This document shows positions 1 to 10,082 of a stretch of 64,000 nucleotides of DNA, in pieces. The notes under the pieces are model-generated. The model was not told where the DNA came from and did no database searches. It worked only from the letters and a program-made list of their open reading frames with translations. The DNA is from Paenibacillus sp. FSL A5-0031 (lineage in GTDB: Bacteria > Bacillota > Bacilli > Paenibacillales > Paenibacillaceae), in contig NZ_MRTD01000001.1 of assembly GCF_001956295.1 (NCBI RefSeq), forward strand, positions 248,001-312,000, written 5' to 3'. A program made the translations under genes and the position numbers. How positions within the stretch are numbered: position 1 is the stretch's first letter; each line of letters opens with the position of its first letter.

Positions 1-105
1 AACAATTCTCAATAAATACACTTATATAAGGGTATATTGCTATAAAAGCAAAAAGTTTTACATTTTGATCGTTGCGAGAGTAAAGAGAGGATTTGAATCA
101 AGCAA

Positions 106-2070
106 ATGAACATTAATGACCATATCCAATTATGGGATCAGGCAATTGTAAGGGTTTTAGATGTTAGACAAAACACGTTAGAGCAAGGAAAATGCTTAAA
201 AAAGTATACATTGCCCACCAGCACCTTTGTTTATATTGTTCGCGGCAGAGGTCGGCTTTGGCTGGATGGAGATGTCCATTTTGCCGACAGGTTTTATGTG
301 CTGCACGGAGGGAAAGGAGCTTGCTTGGAGATCGAAGCAGAAACGGCAATTGAATACTTTCTGATTCTATATAAGGCAGTATTGCCGCAAAACTGTCTTT
401 ATGATTTTAAATTACTGATGCAAAGTGATAATCCATTTGAGAAGGCATACAGCTATACGCCATATGACGGGCTGGCACTTTTGGAATATGTGCAAATGAT
501 GCATAGAGATTGGATTCAAGCAAATAAGCTGGACATGCTGCAGGTTAGAGGGGTATTTTATCAATTCGTACATAGGCTGTTTCGTCAAATGCTGCAAAGC
601 TCTGAGGCGATTAGTCAAAATAATCTAGCAGAGCAAGTATTGCGCTTTTTATCCGATAGATATCAAGAGCCGAAATCAATGGAATCATTATCTTTGGAGC
701 TCAATTATAGTCCACAGTATCTTACGCGCAAATTTAAAGAGCAGACAGGATTCAGTCCGATTGAATATGTCATTAAATTGAGAATAGAGAAAGCACAATT
801 TTTATTGCTTACGACAGATGCTACTTTACAAGAAATCGCATTGAATGTGGGATATTCAGATTTGTTCTATTTCAATCGTATTTTCAAAAAATATGCTGGT
901 ATTGCACCTGGAAAATTTCGAAATAAACATCTGTCCGATCAAGGTCAGGGTTCTAATCATACAAAAAAAGCGTTAAAAAACTCCATTGTTAATCAAACCT
1001 CTCAAAACTATATTTATAATGAGAATGAAAAACATTCTCAATTCATAGGAGAAGAGGATTACACAATGAACAAAGGCTCCAAAACGGTAATGCTGTCTAC
1101 ATTATGGCTCTGTTTTGCTATTATGGTTAGTGCGTGCTCAGCAGCAACTAACACCCCGAGAAACGCGAGCTCGGGCAATACGACAGGAACAGAGAAAACA
1201 TCAGACAATCAGTCTGCCAATAGTTCTACAACTGCTGCGCAGTTAAATGAAACAAAAATAGTATCTACCCATTTTGGTGATGTGGAAGTTCCAATTAATC
1301 CAAAGCGAGTTGCATCTATTGACTATTTGGGCACTGTAATTGCTCTTGGCGTTGAACCGATCGGTTCCAATAATGTGCTGCTGAATAGCCCGTATTTAAA
1401 GGGACATTTGGAAGGTGTGGAAGATGTCGGTGATTCAATAGAGAAGCTCCTTTCTATAGAACCGGATATTATTATTACACATACGACCAAGCCAGAGGCT
1501 TATGAGAAATATAGTGAGATTGCACCGACGGTGTCTATCGCCTCTAATACCTTCAATAGTGTTCATGAAGAATTAACCTATTTTGGAGAAGTATTAGGCA
1601 AAGAAAACGAGGCGGCTGAATGGTTGAAACAATATGATCTCCATACAGCTGAAGCGAAGGAGAAAATTGCAGGGCTTTTACCAGAAGGTTCTACATTTTC
1701 TGTATTCCAGGAGTATGATGGACAAGTTTTCGCATTCGGCCCCAAATCAGGTCGTGGAGGCAGAAATATTTATCAGATGCTGGGCCTTGCTGCTCCAACT
1801 GCAATCCCTGAAAATATATTAGCTAATACTTATTCGAAAATATCAATAGAGAAACTTCCGGAGTATGCAGGGGACTACATCGTCCTAACGACCGAGTCAT
1901 CGCTGGAAGAGCTCAAAAAAGATCCGATATGGGGTTCTCTGGAAGCGGTACGTGAAGAACGAATTTTCCTTTGGAATGAAGAACGTTCATGGTATCGTGA
2001 TCCTATCGCTCTCCTCGCACAAACGAAGGAGCTGGCGGACTGGATTGTTGGTCTGGCGAAGCTTAAGTAA
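106..2070 (+). CDS. AraC-family regulator continuing in frame into a siderophore-binding lipoprotein
   Basis: One open frame of 654 codons joins two proteins. Residues 1-170 form an AraC-type sensing region, about 172-275 a double helix-turn-helix AraC DNA-binding domain (motifs LSLELNYSPQYLTRKFKEQT and LQEIALNVGYSD), then a roughly 45-residue low-complexity linker leads to Met-321. That Met starts a complete lipoprotein with its own signal peptide. ATG at 106 was chosen because an in-frame TGA lies at 94; the purine-rich AGAGAGG at 84-90 is rather far away. The linker DNA carries a promoter, a Fur-like box and a ribosome binding site, which argues for two genes whose separating stop codon is missing. 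The regulator is related in layout to Btr-type activators of siderophore uptake. Whether a fused protein is made is unknown; a sequencing error removing a stop is possible. Confidence 0.8.
   Translation: MNINDHIQLWDQAIVRVLDVRQNTLEQGKCLKKYTLPTSTFVYIVRGRGRLWLDGDVHFADRFYVLHGGKGACLEIEAETAIEYFLILYKAVLPQNCLYDFKLLMQSDNPFEKAYSYTPYDGLALLEYVQMMHRDWIQANKLDMLQVRGVFYQFVHRLFRQMLQSSEAISQNNLAEQVLRFLSDRYQEPKSMESLSLELNYSPQYLTRKFKEQTGFSPIEYVIKLRIEKAQFLLLTTDATLQEIALNVGYSDLFYFNRIFKKYAGIAPGKFRNKHLSDQGQGSNHTKKALKNSIVNQTSQNYIYNENEKHSQFIGEEDYTMNKGSKTVMLSTLWLCFAIMVSACSAATNTPRNASSGNTTGTEKTSDNQSANSSTTAAQLNETKIVSTHFGDVEVPINPKRVASIDYLGTVIALGVEPIGSNNVLLNSPYLKGHLEGVEDVGDSIEKLLSIEPDIIITHTTKPEAYEKYSEIAPTVSIASNTFNSVHEELTYFGEVLGKENEAAEWLKQYDLHTAEAKEKIAGLLPEGSTFSVFQEYDGQVFAFGPKSGRGGRNIYQMLGLAAPTAIPENILANTYSKISIEKLPEYAGDYIVLTTESSLEELKKDPIWGSLEAVREERIFLWNEERSWYRDPIALLAQTKELADWIVGLAKLK
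986..1040 (+). promoter_or_regulatory. Promoter and Fur-like box inside the AraC-lipoprotein frame
   Basis: TTGTTA (986-991) and TATATT (1009-1014) are spaced by 17 bp and form a sigma-A-like promoter. Immediately downstream lies an inverted repeat, TGAGAATG-AAAAA-CATTCTCA (1020-1040). Its 19-bp core GAGAATGAAAAACATTCTC matches 15 of 19 positions of the classic Fur box GATAATGATAATCATTATC. The site would overlap the transcription start and so block expression under iron sufficiency. Confidence 0.7.
1066..2070 (+). CDS. Iron-siderophore ABC transporter substrate-binding lipoprotein (FecB/FhuD class), internal start
   Basis: From ATG 1066, preceded by AGGAGAAGAGG at 1048-1058, the 334-residue protein has a typical lipoprotein signal ending in VSAC (Cys-24 lipidated). 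A Ser/Thr/Asn-rich tether follows, then a class III periplasmic-binding fold starting near residue 75 (PKRVASIDYLGTVIALGVEP). This family captures ferric siderophores at the cell surface and passes them to FecCD permeases. No permease or ATPase follows in the 300 bp downstream, so it probably works with importers encoded elsewhere. The same frame is open upstream through the AraC gene, so this protein may also exist as the C-terminal half of a fusion. Confidence 0.85.
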   Translation: MNKGSKTVMLSTLWLCFAIMVSACSAATNTPRNASSGNTTGTEKTSDNQSANSSTTAAQLNETKIVSTHFGDVEVPINPKRVASIDYLGTVIALGVEPIGSNNVLLNSPYLKGHLEGVEDVGDSIEKLLSIEPDIIITHTTKPEAYEKYSEIAPTVSIASNTFNSVHEELTYFGEVLGKENEAAEWLKQYDLHTAEAKEKIAGLLPEGSTFSVFQEYDGQVFAFGPKSGRGGRNIYQMLGLAAPTAIPENILANTYSKISIEKLPEYAGDYIVLTTESSLEELKKDPIWGSLEAVREERIFLWNEERSWYRDPIALLAQTKELADWIVGLAKLK

Positions 2071-2385
2071 TTTAGGTATAGGAAATACGTGTGGGTTTGG
2101 CAATAGAAAAAGTCATTATTTTGTACGGTTATCATTGTTGATCATATGAATCGGCTATTTTTCATGATACGATATAGAAGCACTAATGCTCATCTTCAAG
2201 ATGTGGATTAATAGAAGGATTTATTGGGAAAAAGCTGCATCATATGCGTTTTAGAGATGCGATATTAAGTGAGTTTATATAAAATATCAGGTATCGACAA
2301 TTTAGGTGAAAACTGCCTAGTTGTCGATATTTTTACAATATTAAGATCGTAATAGCGGTAAATTGCTAATAAGGGATGTGGCTCT
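2071..2385. other. Intergenic region, no gene seen apart from a terminator
   Basis: No reading frame with a plausible start and ribosome binding site was found in these 315 bp. The only recognisable element is the terminator hairpin at 2292-2334. Confidence 0.6.
2292..2334 (+). terminator. Rho-independent terminator
   Basis: The stem TATCGACAA / TTGTCGATA is extended inward by TAGG/CCTA pairing and followed by a short T-run. It lies 220 bp after the lipoprotein stop and just before the next gene. Confidence 0.65.
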
Positions 2386-2934
2386 ATGGCGGGTAATATA
2401 TTATACATTCCCTATACTGTTATTATGATTTTAGCTTTTATTGTTTGCGTAGTAATAATCGGAATAAAAAAAGGCAAGGGATCAACTAAAAAATTTTTAG
2501 CTTATACGATACCAATTATTGCTTTATTCCAAATTTACTTCTGGAATTTAGAATTTAACAATTATATTCATAGTTACTTATTTCCAAGTAAAATCTATGA
2601 GTGTGAATCCTATATGGAAGACCAAATTAATATTTCTATTCCACTTCCGAAAAGAACTGTGTTTCATGGGAAATCCGATGGCTGTTCTCCTTTTTACTCA
2701 ACTTATGTTGATGACAAAGAATTTTACTCCTTTTACGAGAAAGAATTGAAAAGCTTACAATACAATGGGGAAATTGACAGCTATAGCTATATTGAGCAGG
2801 ATGAAAATCAACAGTCAATTAATAAAGGGTTTTTAGTAGAACTAATCACTGGATCGGATATTGACATTTTTTTAAGTGGTAATATAGGTTCTAATAAAAG
2901 GTCAATATCCATTGATTACAATCCGAAAAATTAG
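2386..2934 (+). CDS. Hypothetical membrane protein, 182 aa
   Basis: Two hydrophobic segments near the N-terminus (about residues 7-28 and 36-55, separated by a KKGKGSTKK basic loop) are followed by a soluble region of roughly 125 residues rich in Tyr, Ser and Asp. The topology suggests an N-terminal membrane anchor with an extracytoplasmic C-terminal domain. AAGGGATG lies upstream of the ATG. I do not recognise the family. It stands alone between a terminator and a convergent LysR gene, so context gives no function. Confidence 0.6.
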   Translation: MAGNILYIPYTVIMILAFIVCVVIIGIKKGKGSTKKFLAYTIPIIALFQIYFWNLEFNNYIHSYLFPSKIYECESYMEDQINISIPLPKRTVFHGKSDGCSPFYSTYVDDKEFYSFYEKELKSLQYNGEIDSYSYIEQDENQQSINKGFLVELITGSDIDIFLSGNIGSNKRSISIDYNPKN

Positions 2935-3104
2935 AGTTCTCAATTTTATTTATAGTTAACGTCAGCTATGCTAAAGCCGTCCTTTCATTGTGATGTATTA
3001 AAAAGGAACTAAAAAGCTTTAAACATTAATAAAGCAATTGTCAAGAAGATATAAATTAACGACATAAAACCGCTAATAAGAAATTGTTCCGTAAAAATAG
3101 ATAG

Positions 3105-3152
3105 AAAAAAGGTCAAGCATGGTGAAAAACCGACATGCTTGACCTTTTTTTC
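3105..3152. terminator. Bidirectional terminator between hypothetical gene and lysR-type gene
   Basis: Perfect stem GGTCAAGCATG / CATGCTTGACC with a 12-nt loop, an A-run before and a T-run after. It can end transcription from both sides of this convergent pair. Confidence 0.85.
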
Positions 3153-3164
3153 TTCCATAAGCTG

Positions 3165-4040
3165 CTATTTCACTAGCTCCAAAAACTTGCTTGCCGCATT
3201 GGATAATGGCATATTGTGCATGATCATAAAGCCTACTTGGGAAGGAGGCATTTGAATATCCAATTGAATCTCAAAGAGAGAACCTTCTTCCAATTCTTTG
3301 GCAATAAATTCTTTAGTCACATAAGAAATACCGAGGCCTTTCCGCGCGAATTCGATGAGTAAATCAACGCTTCCTACCTCAATTTCAGGCTTGATTTGAT
3401 GCCCATAATTTTGGAATAGTTCGGTAATCGCCATTCGTACACGACTGTTTCGAGAGAACAGGATAATTGGATATTGAAGCAGCACTTCTAGTGAAAGCAC
3501 TTTGTCCTTAAGCTCAGCATAACGTGCTCCTGCTACAAAACAATCCTGCAGCTGAATACCCTTCATAACCTCTAGCTGAGAATCGACGATGGGCATACGA
3601 ACGACGCCCAAATCGATTTTGCCTTCCTTCAGAAAAGCGATGGTTTCCGGTGTCGTTCCATGATTCAGATGCAGCTTGATACCGGGATATTTTTCGTGAT
3701 AGGTTTCCAAATAAGGCAGCAAATAATGCTTGAACAACGAATCGCTCCCACCGATCCGCAGCTCACCGCTGTCCAAATTTTTAAGCGCCGCCATCTTTTC
3801 TTCGGCTAGCGAGATGAGAATTTGAGATTTCTCAATATAGGAATAAAGGATTTCACCCTCTTGCGTCAGAGCAACACCCTTTGAATTCCGGTAAAACAAA
3901 ATGATGCCTAAGCTGTCTTCCAGCTGTTTGATGGCATGACTAACGCTCGGCTGCGTGATATACAACGATTTTGCGGCTTGGGATAAGCTTCCCTTCTTCG
4001 CCGTCCAGTAAAAAACTTTGTATAGCTCATAATTGATCAT
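3165..4040 (-). CDS. LysR-family transcriptional regulator
   Basis: A 291-residue LysR protein. The N-terminal winged helix-turn-helix (about 1-60, LSQAAKSLYITQPSVSHAIK) is followed by the linker helix and the two-lobed effector-binding domain (about 88-291, beginning GELRIGGSDSL). It is divergently arranged 123 bp from zwf, the usual position for a LysR protein that controls its neighbour, so it probably regulates the pentose phosphate operon and itself. The effector is not evident. The ribosome binding site (AGGAG about 15 nt before ATG) is distant, so the start is slightly uncertain. Confidence 0.88.
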   Translation of the reverse strand: MINYELYKVFYWTAKKGSLSQAAKSLYITQPSVSHAIKQLEDSLGIILFYRNSKGVALTQEGEILYSYIEKSQILISLAEEKMAALKNLDSGELRIGGSDSLFKHYLLPYLETYHEKYPGIKLHLNHGTTPETIAFLKEGKIDLGVVRMPIVDSQLEVMKGIQLQDCFVAGARYAELKDKVLSLEVLLQYPIILFSRNSRVRMAITELFQNYGHQIKPEIEVGSVDLLIEFARKGLGISYVTKEFIAKELEEGSLFEIQLDIQMPPSQVGFMIMHNMPLSNAASKFLELVK

Positions 4041-4067
4041 AGACAGTATCTATAGCTCCTGTGAAAA

Positions 4068-4102
4068 ATATGAATTACTTGTATAGGTCATATTCGTATT
4101 AT
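4068..4102 (+). promoter_or_regulatory. zwf promoter with overlapping LysR-type inverted repeat
   Basis: TTACTT (4075-4080) and TATTAT (4097-4102), spaced 16 bp, form a candidate zwf promoter. The inverted repeat ATATGA (4068-4073) / TCATAT (4088-4093) straddles the -35 element, as expected for a LysR recognition site in a divergent control region. Both calls rest on pattern only. Confidence 0.45.
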
Positions 4103-4163
4103 AGTGGAATTAGGAAATAGAAACCAGTACTAACTACAAAGCACTGCTGGAAGGAGAAAGAAC

Positions 4164-5672
4164 ATGGAGGCTACCACGTTTGTTTTGTTTGGAGCGACAG
4201 GGGATTTAGCAAAAAGAAAAATTTACCCTGCTTTGTATAATTTATTTATTGATCAAAAGCTGCCGGAGTTCTTCTCCGTGGTCGGCCTCGGTAGAAGAGA
4301 GCTATCCGATAAAACCTTTCAGGACAATGTCGAACAATCTCTTCGTATGTTTTCCAGGCGTGAAGCAAATGATCCCGAATTGATTCAAAAATTCTTGCGA
4401 GCATTCCGCTATAGTGTATTGGATGTTGGCCGCAAAGAAGATTACCATAAGCTTCTTCATCTGATTGAGAAACGGGAAGAAGAGCTGCGCATTGCACCAA
4501 ATCGCTTGTTTTACTTGTCGGTTGGACCTGAATTTTTTGAACCGATTGCAGCTAACATTCACGAGAGCGGGCTTGGTTCTGCAAATGGTTGGAAGAGGCT
4601 TGTAATCGAGAAGCCATTTGGTCATGATTTGCAGTCTGCTCGGGAATTGAATGAAAACCTGAGCAAATCGTTTGCGGAAGAAGAAGTTTTCCGCATTGAT
4701 CATTATCTTGGCAAGCCGATGGTTCAGAAGCTTGAGGTTCTGCAGCAAAGCAATCCAGTCCTTCAAGCACTTTGGGACAAACGCTACATTGCCAACGTTC
4801 AAATTACGGCAAACGAAATTGTAGGCGTGGAAGAAAGAGCTGGCTATTATGATCATGTTGGTGCAATCAGAGACATGTTCCAGAACCATATGCTTCAATT
4901 GCTCATGATGTTGACCATTCACCTCCCGAACAACAGCACTTCAGAAAATGTCCGTTTCAAAAAGAAGCTGGTCATGGAATCGCTGGAGCTGCTGCAAAAA
5001 GAGGATGTCAACTCCCAAGTGATAAGGGGACAATATGGAGAAGGAGTGATCCAAGGGAAATCGGTAGTCGGTTATACCGCCGAACCAAACATTGCTGCAT
5101 ACTCCATGAACGACACCTTTATTGCGGCTAAACTTCAAATCGATGATTACTTCTGGCGGGGCGTTCCTTTCTATATCCGTACAGGCAAAAGAATGAAGGA
5201 CAAATCGACAAGAATTGTGATCGAGTTCAAGGAACCAATAAAGCAGGCTGCAGCAAACGATGATAGTAAAATGCCTAATCTGCTTGTATTTGAGATCAGT
5301 CCCGATGAGAGCATCAGATTGCAATTAAATACGAGAGACCCTCAGCACAAGGGCGAATTCAAGCCCATGAATATCGATTTTCATGCGACGAGAGACAATG
5401 TGCCTGAAGCTTATGAGAATTTGATTCACGATGCTTTGCACGGCGACTCTACATTTTTCGCGCATTGGGACGAAGTCGAATTGTCATGGAAATGGGTTCA
5501 ACCCATTTTGGAAGCCTATGAAGAAAACTTAGTTCCATTGCATCGTTATGCCGCTGGCACATACGGACCGGCTGAGTCTGATATGCTGCTCGCACAAGAC
5601 GGCTTCCATTGGTGGTTCGATGAGAAGACCGAACAAGAAATCGAAACCATAAAAGGAGAACAATATGCTTAA
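4164..5672 (+). CDS. zwf: Glucose-6-phosphate 1-dehydrogenase
   Basis: Oxidises glucose 6-phosphate to 6-phosphogluconolactone with NADP+, the entry to the oxidative pentose phosphate pathway. The 502-residue protein has the N-terminal nucleotide-binding signature [10 protein letters not shown] (residues 9-18), the conserved EKPFGHDL segment and the active-site motif RIDHYLGK (177-184; Lys-184 and His-180 region bind substrate phosphate). Length is normal for the family. AAGGAG stands before the ATG. The last 8 bases overlap the tkt start, implying translational coupling. It is first in a zwf-tkt-tal-gnd operon. Confidence 0.97.
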   Translation: MEATTFVLFGATGDLAKRKIYPALYNLFIDQKLPEFFSVVGLGRRELSDKTFQDNVEQSLRMFSRREANDPELIQKFLRAFRYSVLDVGRKEDYHKLLHLIEKREEELRIAPNRLFYLSVGPEFFEPIAANIHESGLGSANGWKRLVIEKPFGHDLQSARELNENLSKSFAEEEVFRIDHYLGKPMVQKLEVLQQSNPVLQALWDKRYIANVQITANEIVGVEERAGYYDHVGAIRDMFQNHMLQLLMMLTIHLPNNSTSENVRFKKKLVMESLELLQKEDVNSQVIRGQYGEGVIQGKSVVGYTAEPNIAAYSMNDTFIAAKLQIDDYFWRGVPFYIRTGKRMKDKSTRIVIEFKEPIKQAAANDDSKMPNLLVFEISPDESIRLQLNTRDPQHKGEFKPMNIDFHATRDNVPEAYENLIHDALHGDSTFFAHWDEVELSWKWVQPILEAYEENLVPLHRYAAGTYGPAESDMLLAQDGFHWWFDEKTEQEIETIKGEQYA

Positions 5673-7656
5673 TACAAAAACAATTGAACAACTATCTATT
5701 GATACAATTCGTACACTGTCTATCGATGCTATAAACGCTGCAAATTCCGGACATCCGGGGCTTCCAATGGGAGCGGCGCCTATGGCGTACTCACTTTGGG
5801 GCAACCATCTTAATCACAACCCGAGCCATTCAAAATGGTTCAACCGTGACCGTTTCGTCTTATCAGCGGGTCATGGCTCGGCTTTGCTTTACAGCCTGCT
5901 GCATTTATCCGGCTATAACGTATCGCTCGAGGACTTGAAGCAGTTCCGTAAGCTAAACAGCAAAACGCCTGGACATCCTGAATATGGCCATACAGATGGC
6001 GTTGATGCAACAACAGGGCCACTGGGACAAGGACTTGCGATGGCTGTAGGTATGGCAATGGCCGAAGCTCACCTAGCATCAAAATTTAATCAAAACGGAT
6101 ACCCGGTTGTTGATCATTACACGTATGCACTTGTCGGAGACGGCTGCTTAATGGAAGGAATTTCTTACGAGGCGATGTCTATGGCTGGACATATGAAGCT
6201 CGATAAACTCGTTGTATTGTATGATTCCAACGATATTTCCTTGGACGGCGACCTCAATCTTTCTTTCGGAGAAAACATGCAGAAGAGAGCCGAATCTGCT
6301 AACTGGCAGTATTTGCGAGTGGAAGATGGCAATGATATCGAACAAATTACGAAAGCGATTGAAGCAGCGAAGAGCAATGAAGAGCAGCCGACCATTATCG
6401 AAGTTCGTACGGTAATCGGATACGGAAGCAAGGCAGCGGGAACGAATAAAGTACACGGCAATCCGCTAGGCAAAGAAGAGGCAAAAGCGACAAAAGCGGT
6501 TTACGGTTGGGATCATGAGGAAGAATTTACCGTTCCAGCAGAAGTTCAAGCTCACTTTGCACAGTTGAAACAAAAAGGCGAAGCAAAAGAAGCAGCGTGG
6601 AATCAGCTAATGGCTGCTTATAAAGAACAGCATCCAGCGCTTGGTACGGAACTTGAGCAAGTCATTGAAGGTTCTGTTGTCATCGATGCTGCAGATCTTC
6701 TTACTTTTGATGCTTCCAAAACCGTTTCTACACGTGTAGCGAGCGGTCAAGCGATCAATCATTACCTTAAAACGGTGCCTTCAATTTTTGGCGGAAGCGC
6801 AGACTTGTCGCATTCAACGATGACCGATATTAACGGTGAAAAAACCTTTGCTGTTGAATCTTATGCAGGACGTAATATTTACTTCGGCGTTCGCGAGCAT
6901 GCTATGGGCGCTGCTGGTAATGGTATGGCACTGCACGGCGGCGTAAAACCGTTTGTAAGTACATTCTTCGTGTTCAGCGACTATCTGCGTCCGTCCATTC
7001 GTTTGGCTGCACTGCAGAAGCTTCCTGTCATTTACGTATTTACACATGATTCCATCGCTGTTGGCGAAGATGGACCTACTCATGAGCCCGTTGAGCATTT
7101 GACCGCATTGCGCACGATTCCTGGGCTTACAGTCATCCGTCCGACTGATGCCAATGAAACGGCTAATGCTTGGGCATATGCTTTGCAGCAAAATGAAGGA
7201 CCAGTAGCGTTAGTACTAAGCAGACAAAACTTGCCTATATATGAAGAAACTAAAGGCAATATCGCTGCGGTTGCCAGCGGCGGTTATGTTCTAACAGAGA
7301 CGAACGACAAGCCTGACATTATTCTGATTGGTACTGGTTCTGAGGTTTCCTTGGCAGTTGGCGCAAAAGCTGAACTTGAGAAGGAAAATATTTCAGTTCG
7401 TGTAGTAGCTATGCCAAGCCGTGAATTGTTCAACCGTCAATCGGCAGAATATAAGCAATCAGTGCTGCCTGCATCTGTTACGAAACGTTTAGCTATTGAA
7501 GCTGGCATTTCGTTAGGCTGGGATAGTTACACAGGACCAAGCGGCAGCGTATTGTCCATCGATACGTTTGGCGCTTCTGGACCAGGTGGTGAAGTTTTAG
7601 AGTTTTTCGGATTTTCGGTAGATAATGTGGTTCGAATGGCAAAAGAATTACGTTAA
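5665..7656 (+). CDS. tkt: Transketolase
   Basis: Thiamine-diphosphate enzyme that moves two-carbon units between sugar phosphates in the non-oxidative pentose phosphate branch. At 663 residues it is full length. Visible motifs include the N-terminal [14 protein letters not shown], the diphosphate-binding GDGCLMEG (158-165) followed by the metal-ligand Asn in [10 protein letters not shown], and the pyrimidine-domain DLSHSTMT and REHAMG segments. AAAGGAG lies inside the end of zwf, and the ATG overlaps the zwf stop region by 8 nt. Confidence 0.97.
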   Translation: MLNTKTIEQLSIDTIRTLSIDAINAANSGHPGLPMGAAPMAYSLWGNHLNHNPSHSKWFNRDRFVLSAGHGSALLYSLLHLSGYNVSLEDLKQFRKLNSKTPGHPEYGHTDGVDATTGPLGQGLAMAVGMAMAEAHLASKFNQNGYPVVDHYTYALVGDGCLMEGISYEAMSMAGHMKLDKLVVLYDSNDISLDGDLNLSFGENMQKRAESANWQYLRVEDGNDIEQITKAIEAAKSNEEQPTIIEVRTVIGYGSKAAGTNKVHGNPLGKEEAKATKAVYGWDHEEEFTVPAEVQAHFAQLKQKGEAKEAAWNQLMAAYKEQHPALGTELEQVIEGSVVIDAADLLTFDASKTVSTRVASGQAINHYLKTVPSIFGGSADLSHSTMTDINGEKTFAVESYAGRNIYFGVREHAMGAAGNGMALHGGVKPFVSTFFVFSDYLRPSIRLAALQKLPVIYVFTHDSIAVGEDGPTHEPVEHLTALRTIPGLTVIRPTDANETANAWAYALQQNEGPVALVLSRQNLPIYEETKGNIAAVASGGYVLTETNDKPDIILIGTGSEVSLAVGAKAELEKENISVRVVAMPSRELFNRQSAEYKQSVLPASVTKRLAIEAGISLGWDSYTGPSGSVLSIDTFGASGPGGEVLEFFGFSVDNVVRMAKELR

Positions 7657-7707
7657 GCAACGCATGAAGACAATAAAAATTTAATAAAAAAAACGGAGGT
7701 TTTAATT

Positions 7708-8376
7708 ATGAAATTTTTCATCGACACTGCGAATTTGGTAGATATCAAAAAAGCTTATAAAATCGGTGTATTGTCTGGTGTTACAACGAATCCATCTTTG
7801 GTTGCCAAAGAAGGCGTGAAATTCGAAGACCGCATAGCAGAAATTCTCCGCGAAGTGCCTGAGGTTGAATCGGTATCAGCAGAAGTAACGCCTGATGCAG
7901 AAACTGCTGAAGAAATGATCGCGCAGGCAAATGAACTGATCAAAATCAACAACAATGATAAAAACATTACCATTAAGCTTCCGATGACGCTAGCTGGTCT
8001 AGAAGCTTGCCGTTATTTGACCAAAAAAGGCGTGAAAACAAACGTCACATTGATTTTCACTGTAAACCAAGCGCTTTTGGCTGCTCGCGCTGGAGCGACT
8101 TACGTTTCTCCATTCCTCGGTCGTTTGGATGATATTTCGGAAGATGGCGTTCTGCTCGTCACGAAGATTGCTGAATTGTTCCGCACGCACAATCTGGATG
8201 CCCAAATCATCGCTGCATCTGTTCGCCACCCGGATCATGTTACTCGTGTAGCGATGGCTGGAGCACATATAGCAACGATTCCGTTCTCTGTAATCGAACA
8301 AATCTCCAAACATCCTCTAACGGATCAAGGCATGGAGAAGTTCGCAGCTGACTGGAAGAAAACGGCGCAGCAATAA
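7708..8376 (+). CDS. tal: Transaldolase (short TalC/MipB-like class)
   Basis: A 222-residue transaldolase of the short bacterial class, transferring dihydroxyacetone units between sugar phosphates. The N-terminus [16 protein letters not shown] and GVTTNPSL are characteristic. The Schiff-base lysine sits in IKLPMT (Lys-90), and FLGRLDDIS lines the barrel. An AACGGAGG ribosome binding site precedes the ATG, 51 bp after tkt. It links tkt with gnd in one operon, supplying the non-oxidative branch. Confidence 0.95.
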   Translation: MKFFIDTANLVDIKKAYKIGVLSGVTTNPSLVAKEGVKFEDRIAEILREVPEVESVSAEVTPDAETAEEMIAQANELIKINNNDKNITIKLPMTLAGLEACRYLTKKGVKTNVTLIFTVNQALLAARAGATYVSPFLGRLDDISEDGVLLVTKIAELFRTHNLDAQIIAASVRHPDHVTRVAMAGAHIATIPFSVIEQISKHPLTDQGMEKFAADWKKTAQQ

Positions 8377-8448
8377 GCTGCGTTTTCCAAACGTTAATCC
8401 ATAAATGTTTATCTACAACAGGATAGTAATGACAGGGAGGCAGTTATC

Positions 8449-9867
8449 ATGAAAAAACAACAAATTGGCGTGGTTGGTTTGGCCGTAATGGGTAAAAACC
8501 TAGCCTTGAATATAGAAAGCAAAGGTTTCTCGGTTGCTGTGTATAATCGTTCAGCAGAGAAAACAAATGAACTATTGGCGGAGGCACAAGGAAAAGATTT
8601 TGTCGGCGCATTCAGTGTGGAAGAATTCGTACAATCACTGGAATCGCCGCGTAAAATTCTTATCATGGTGAAAGCGGGTCAACCGACAGATGATACGATC
8701 AATCAGTTGGTGCCGTATCTGGATCAAGGAGATATTCTAATTGATGGCGGAAACGCCTATTTTCCAGATACACAGCGTAGAAACAAAGAACTTCAAGCAT
8801 TAGGCTTCCGCTTTATCGGAGCCGGCGTTTCTGGCGGCGAAGAGGGTGCGCTTAACGGACCAGCCATCATGCCAGGCGGACAAAGAGACGCATACGAGCT
8901 TGTAGAGCCAATTTTGACAGCTATTTCAGCAAAAGTGAATGGTGATCCGTGCAGCACTTATATCGGTGCTGACGGCGCTGGGCACTATGTCAAAATGGTA
9001 CACAACGGCATCGAATACGGCGATATGCAGCTCATCGGCGAAGCGTACCACCTGCTTAAAGATGTGTTGAACCTGAACACTAGCCAGCTTCATGACATTT
9101 TCACGGAATGGAACAATGGCGAGCTGGATAGTTATTTGATCGAGATAACGGCTGATATTTTCAAGAAAATTGATCCGGAAACAGGCAAACCAATGGTAGA
9201 TGTCATTCTCGATTCAGCAGGACAAAAGGGTACTGGCAAGTGGACTAGCCAAAGTGCATTGGATTTGGGTGTGCCATTGTCGATCATTACGGAATCCGTG
9301 TTCGCACGCTTTATCTCCGCTATGAAAGAAGAACGTGTGGCTGCCAGCAAAAAATTAAACGGCCCAGCGGTATCCAGCTACGACGGTGATCCGCAGGAAT
9401 TTATTGAAGCTGTTCGCAAAGCGCTGTACACAAGCAAAATCGCTTCCTATGCGCAAGGATTTGCCCAAATGAGAGCTGCTTCTGACGCTTATAACTGGGA
9501 TTTGAAATATGGCAGCATTGCGATGATCTTCCGTGGAGGATGTATTATTCGTGCAAGGTTTTTGCAAAATATTAAGGATGCCTATGACCGCAACCCAGCT
9601 CTGAACAACCTATTGATGGATGAATACTTCAGCAATATTGTTGAGAACTATCAAGAGGCTTGGAGAAAAGTCATTTCCATCGCCGTAACTAGAGGTATTC
9701 CGGTACCAGCATTCGCTTCTGCATTAGCGTATTATGACAGCTATCGTACAGAAAGACTTCCTGCTAATTTGCTGCAAGCGCAACGGGATTATTTTGGAGC
9801 ACATACGTTCCAGCGCCTTGATAAAGAAGGAAGCTTCCACTTTCAATGGATGGACAATAACGAATAA
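8449..9867 (+). CDS. gnd: 6-phosphogluconate dehydrogenase, decarboxylating
   Basis: Converts 6-phosphogluconate to ribulose 5-phosphate, CO2 and NADPH. The 472-residue length fits the GndA class. The N-terminal dinucleotide fold [15 protein letters not shown] includes an Arg after the second strand (VYNRS), consistent with NADP+. The substrate-site motif [16 protein letters not shown] follows near residue 130, and the catalytic [14 protein letters not shown] carries Lys-182. It is the last operon gene, before a strong terminator. Confidence 0.97.
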   Translation: MKKQQIGVVGLAVMGKNLALNIESKGFSVAVYNRSAEKTNELLAEAQGKDFVGAFSVEEFVQSLESPRKILIMVKAGQPTDDTINQLVPYLDQGDILIDGGNAYFPDTQRRNKELQALGFRFIGAGVSGGEEGALNGPAIMPGGQRDAYELVEPILTAISAKVNGDPCSTYIGADGAGHYVKMVHNGIEYGDMQLIGEAYHLLKDVLNLNTSQLHDIFTEWNNGELDSYLIEITADIFKKIDPETGKPMVDVILDSAGQKGTGKWTSQSALDLGVPLSIITESVFARFISAMKEERVAASKKLNGPAVSSYDGDPQEFIEAVRKALYTSKIASYAQGFAQMRAASDAYNWDLKYGSIAMIFRGGCIIRARFLQNIKDAYDRNPALNNLLMDEYFSNIVENYQEAWRKVISIAVTRGIPVPAFASALAYYDSYRTERLPANLLQAQRDYFGAHTFQRLDKEGSFHFQWMDNNE

Positions 9868-9883
9868 CGTTTAAAACCAACAC

Positions 9884-9942
9884 AAACTCCTAGCAGATAA
9901 TCATGAATTCATTTTTCATGTTATCTGTGTAGGAGTTTTTTT
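9884..9942 (+). terminator. Terminator of the pentose phosphate operon
   Basis: Long hairpin: AACTCCTA and CAGATAA pair with TTATCTG and TAGGAGTT around a 20-nt loop, followed by seven T. It lies 17 bp after the gnd stop. Confidence 0.88.
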
Positions 9943-10082
9943 GTTTCAGATGGCGTATGGAGACAGTGATTTTGGAGCGCGAAGGATAACAGTTGTTTTT
10001 GACAGAAGGAAAATTATACAATGGAAGTAAGGAACTGCTTGAAGTAGCCATCCTCATATTGTAAATGAAGGGAAGAGTGCCG

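Noticed and set aside
4302..4922. 206-codon leftward open frame over zwf
   Set aside because: Lies wholly inside the well-supported zwf gene, has no ribosome binding site and no recognisable domain; an antisense shadow.
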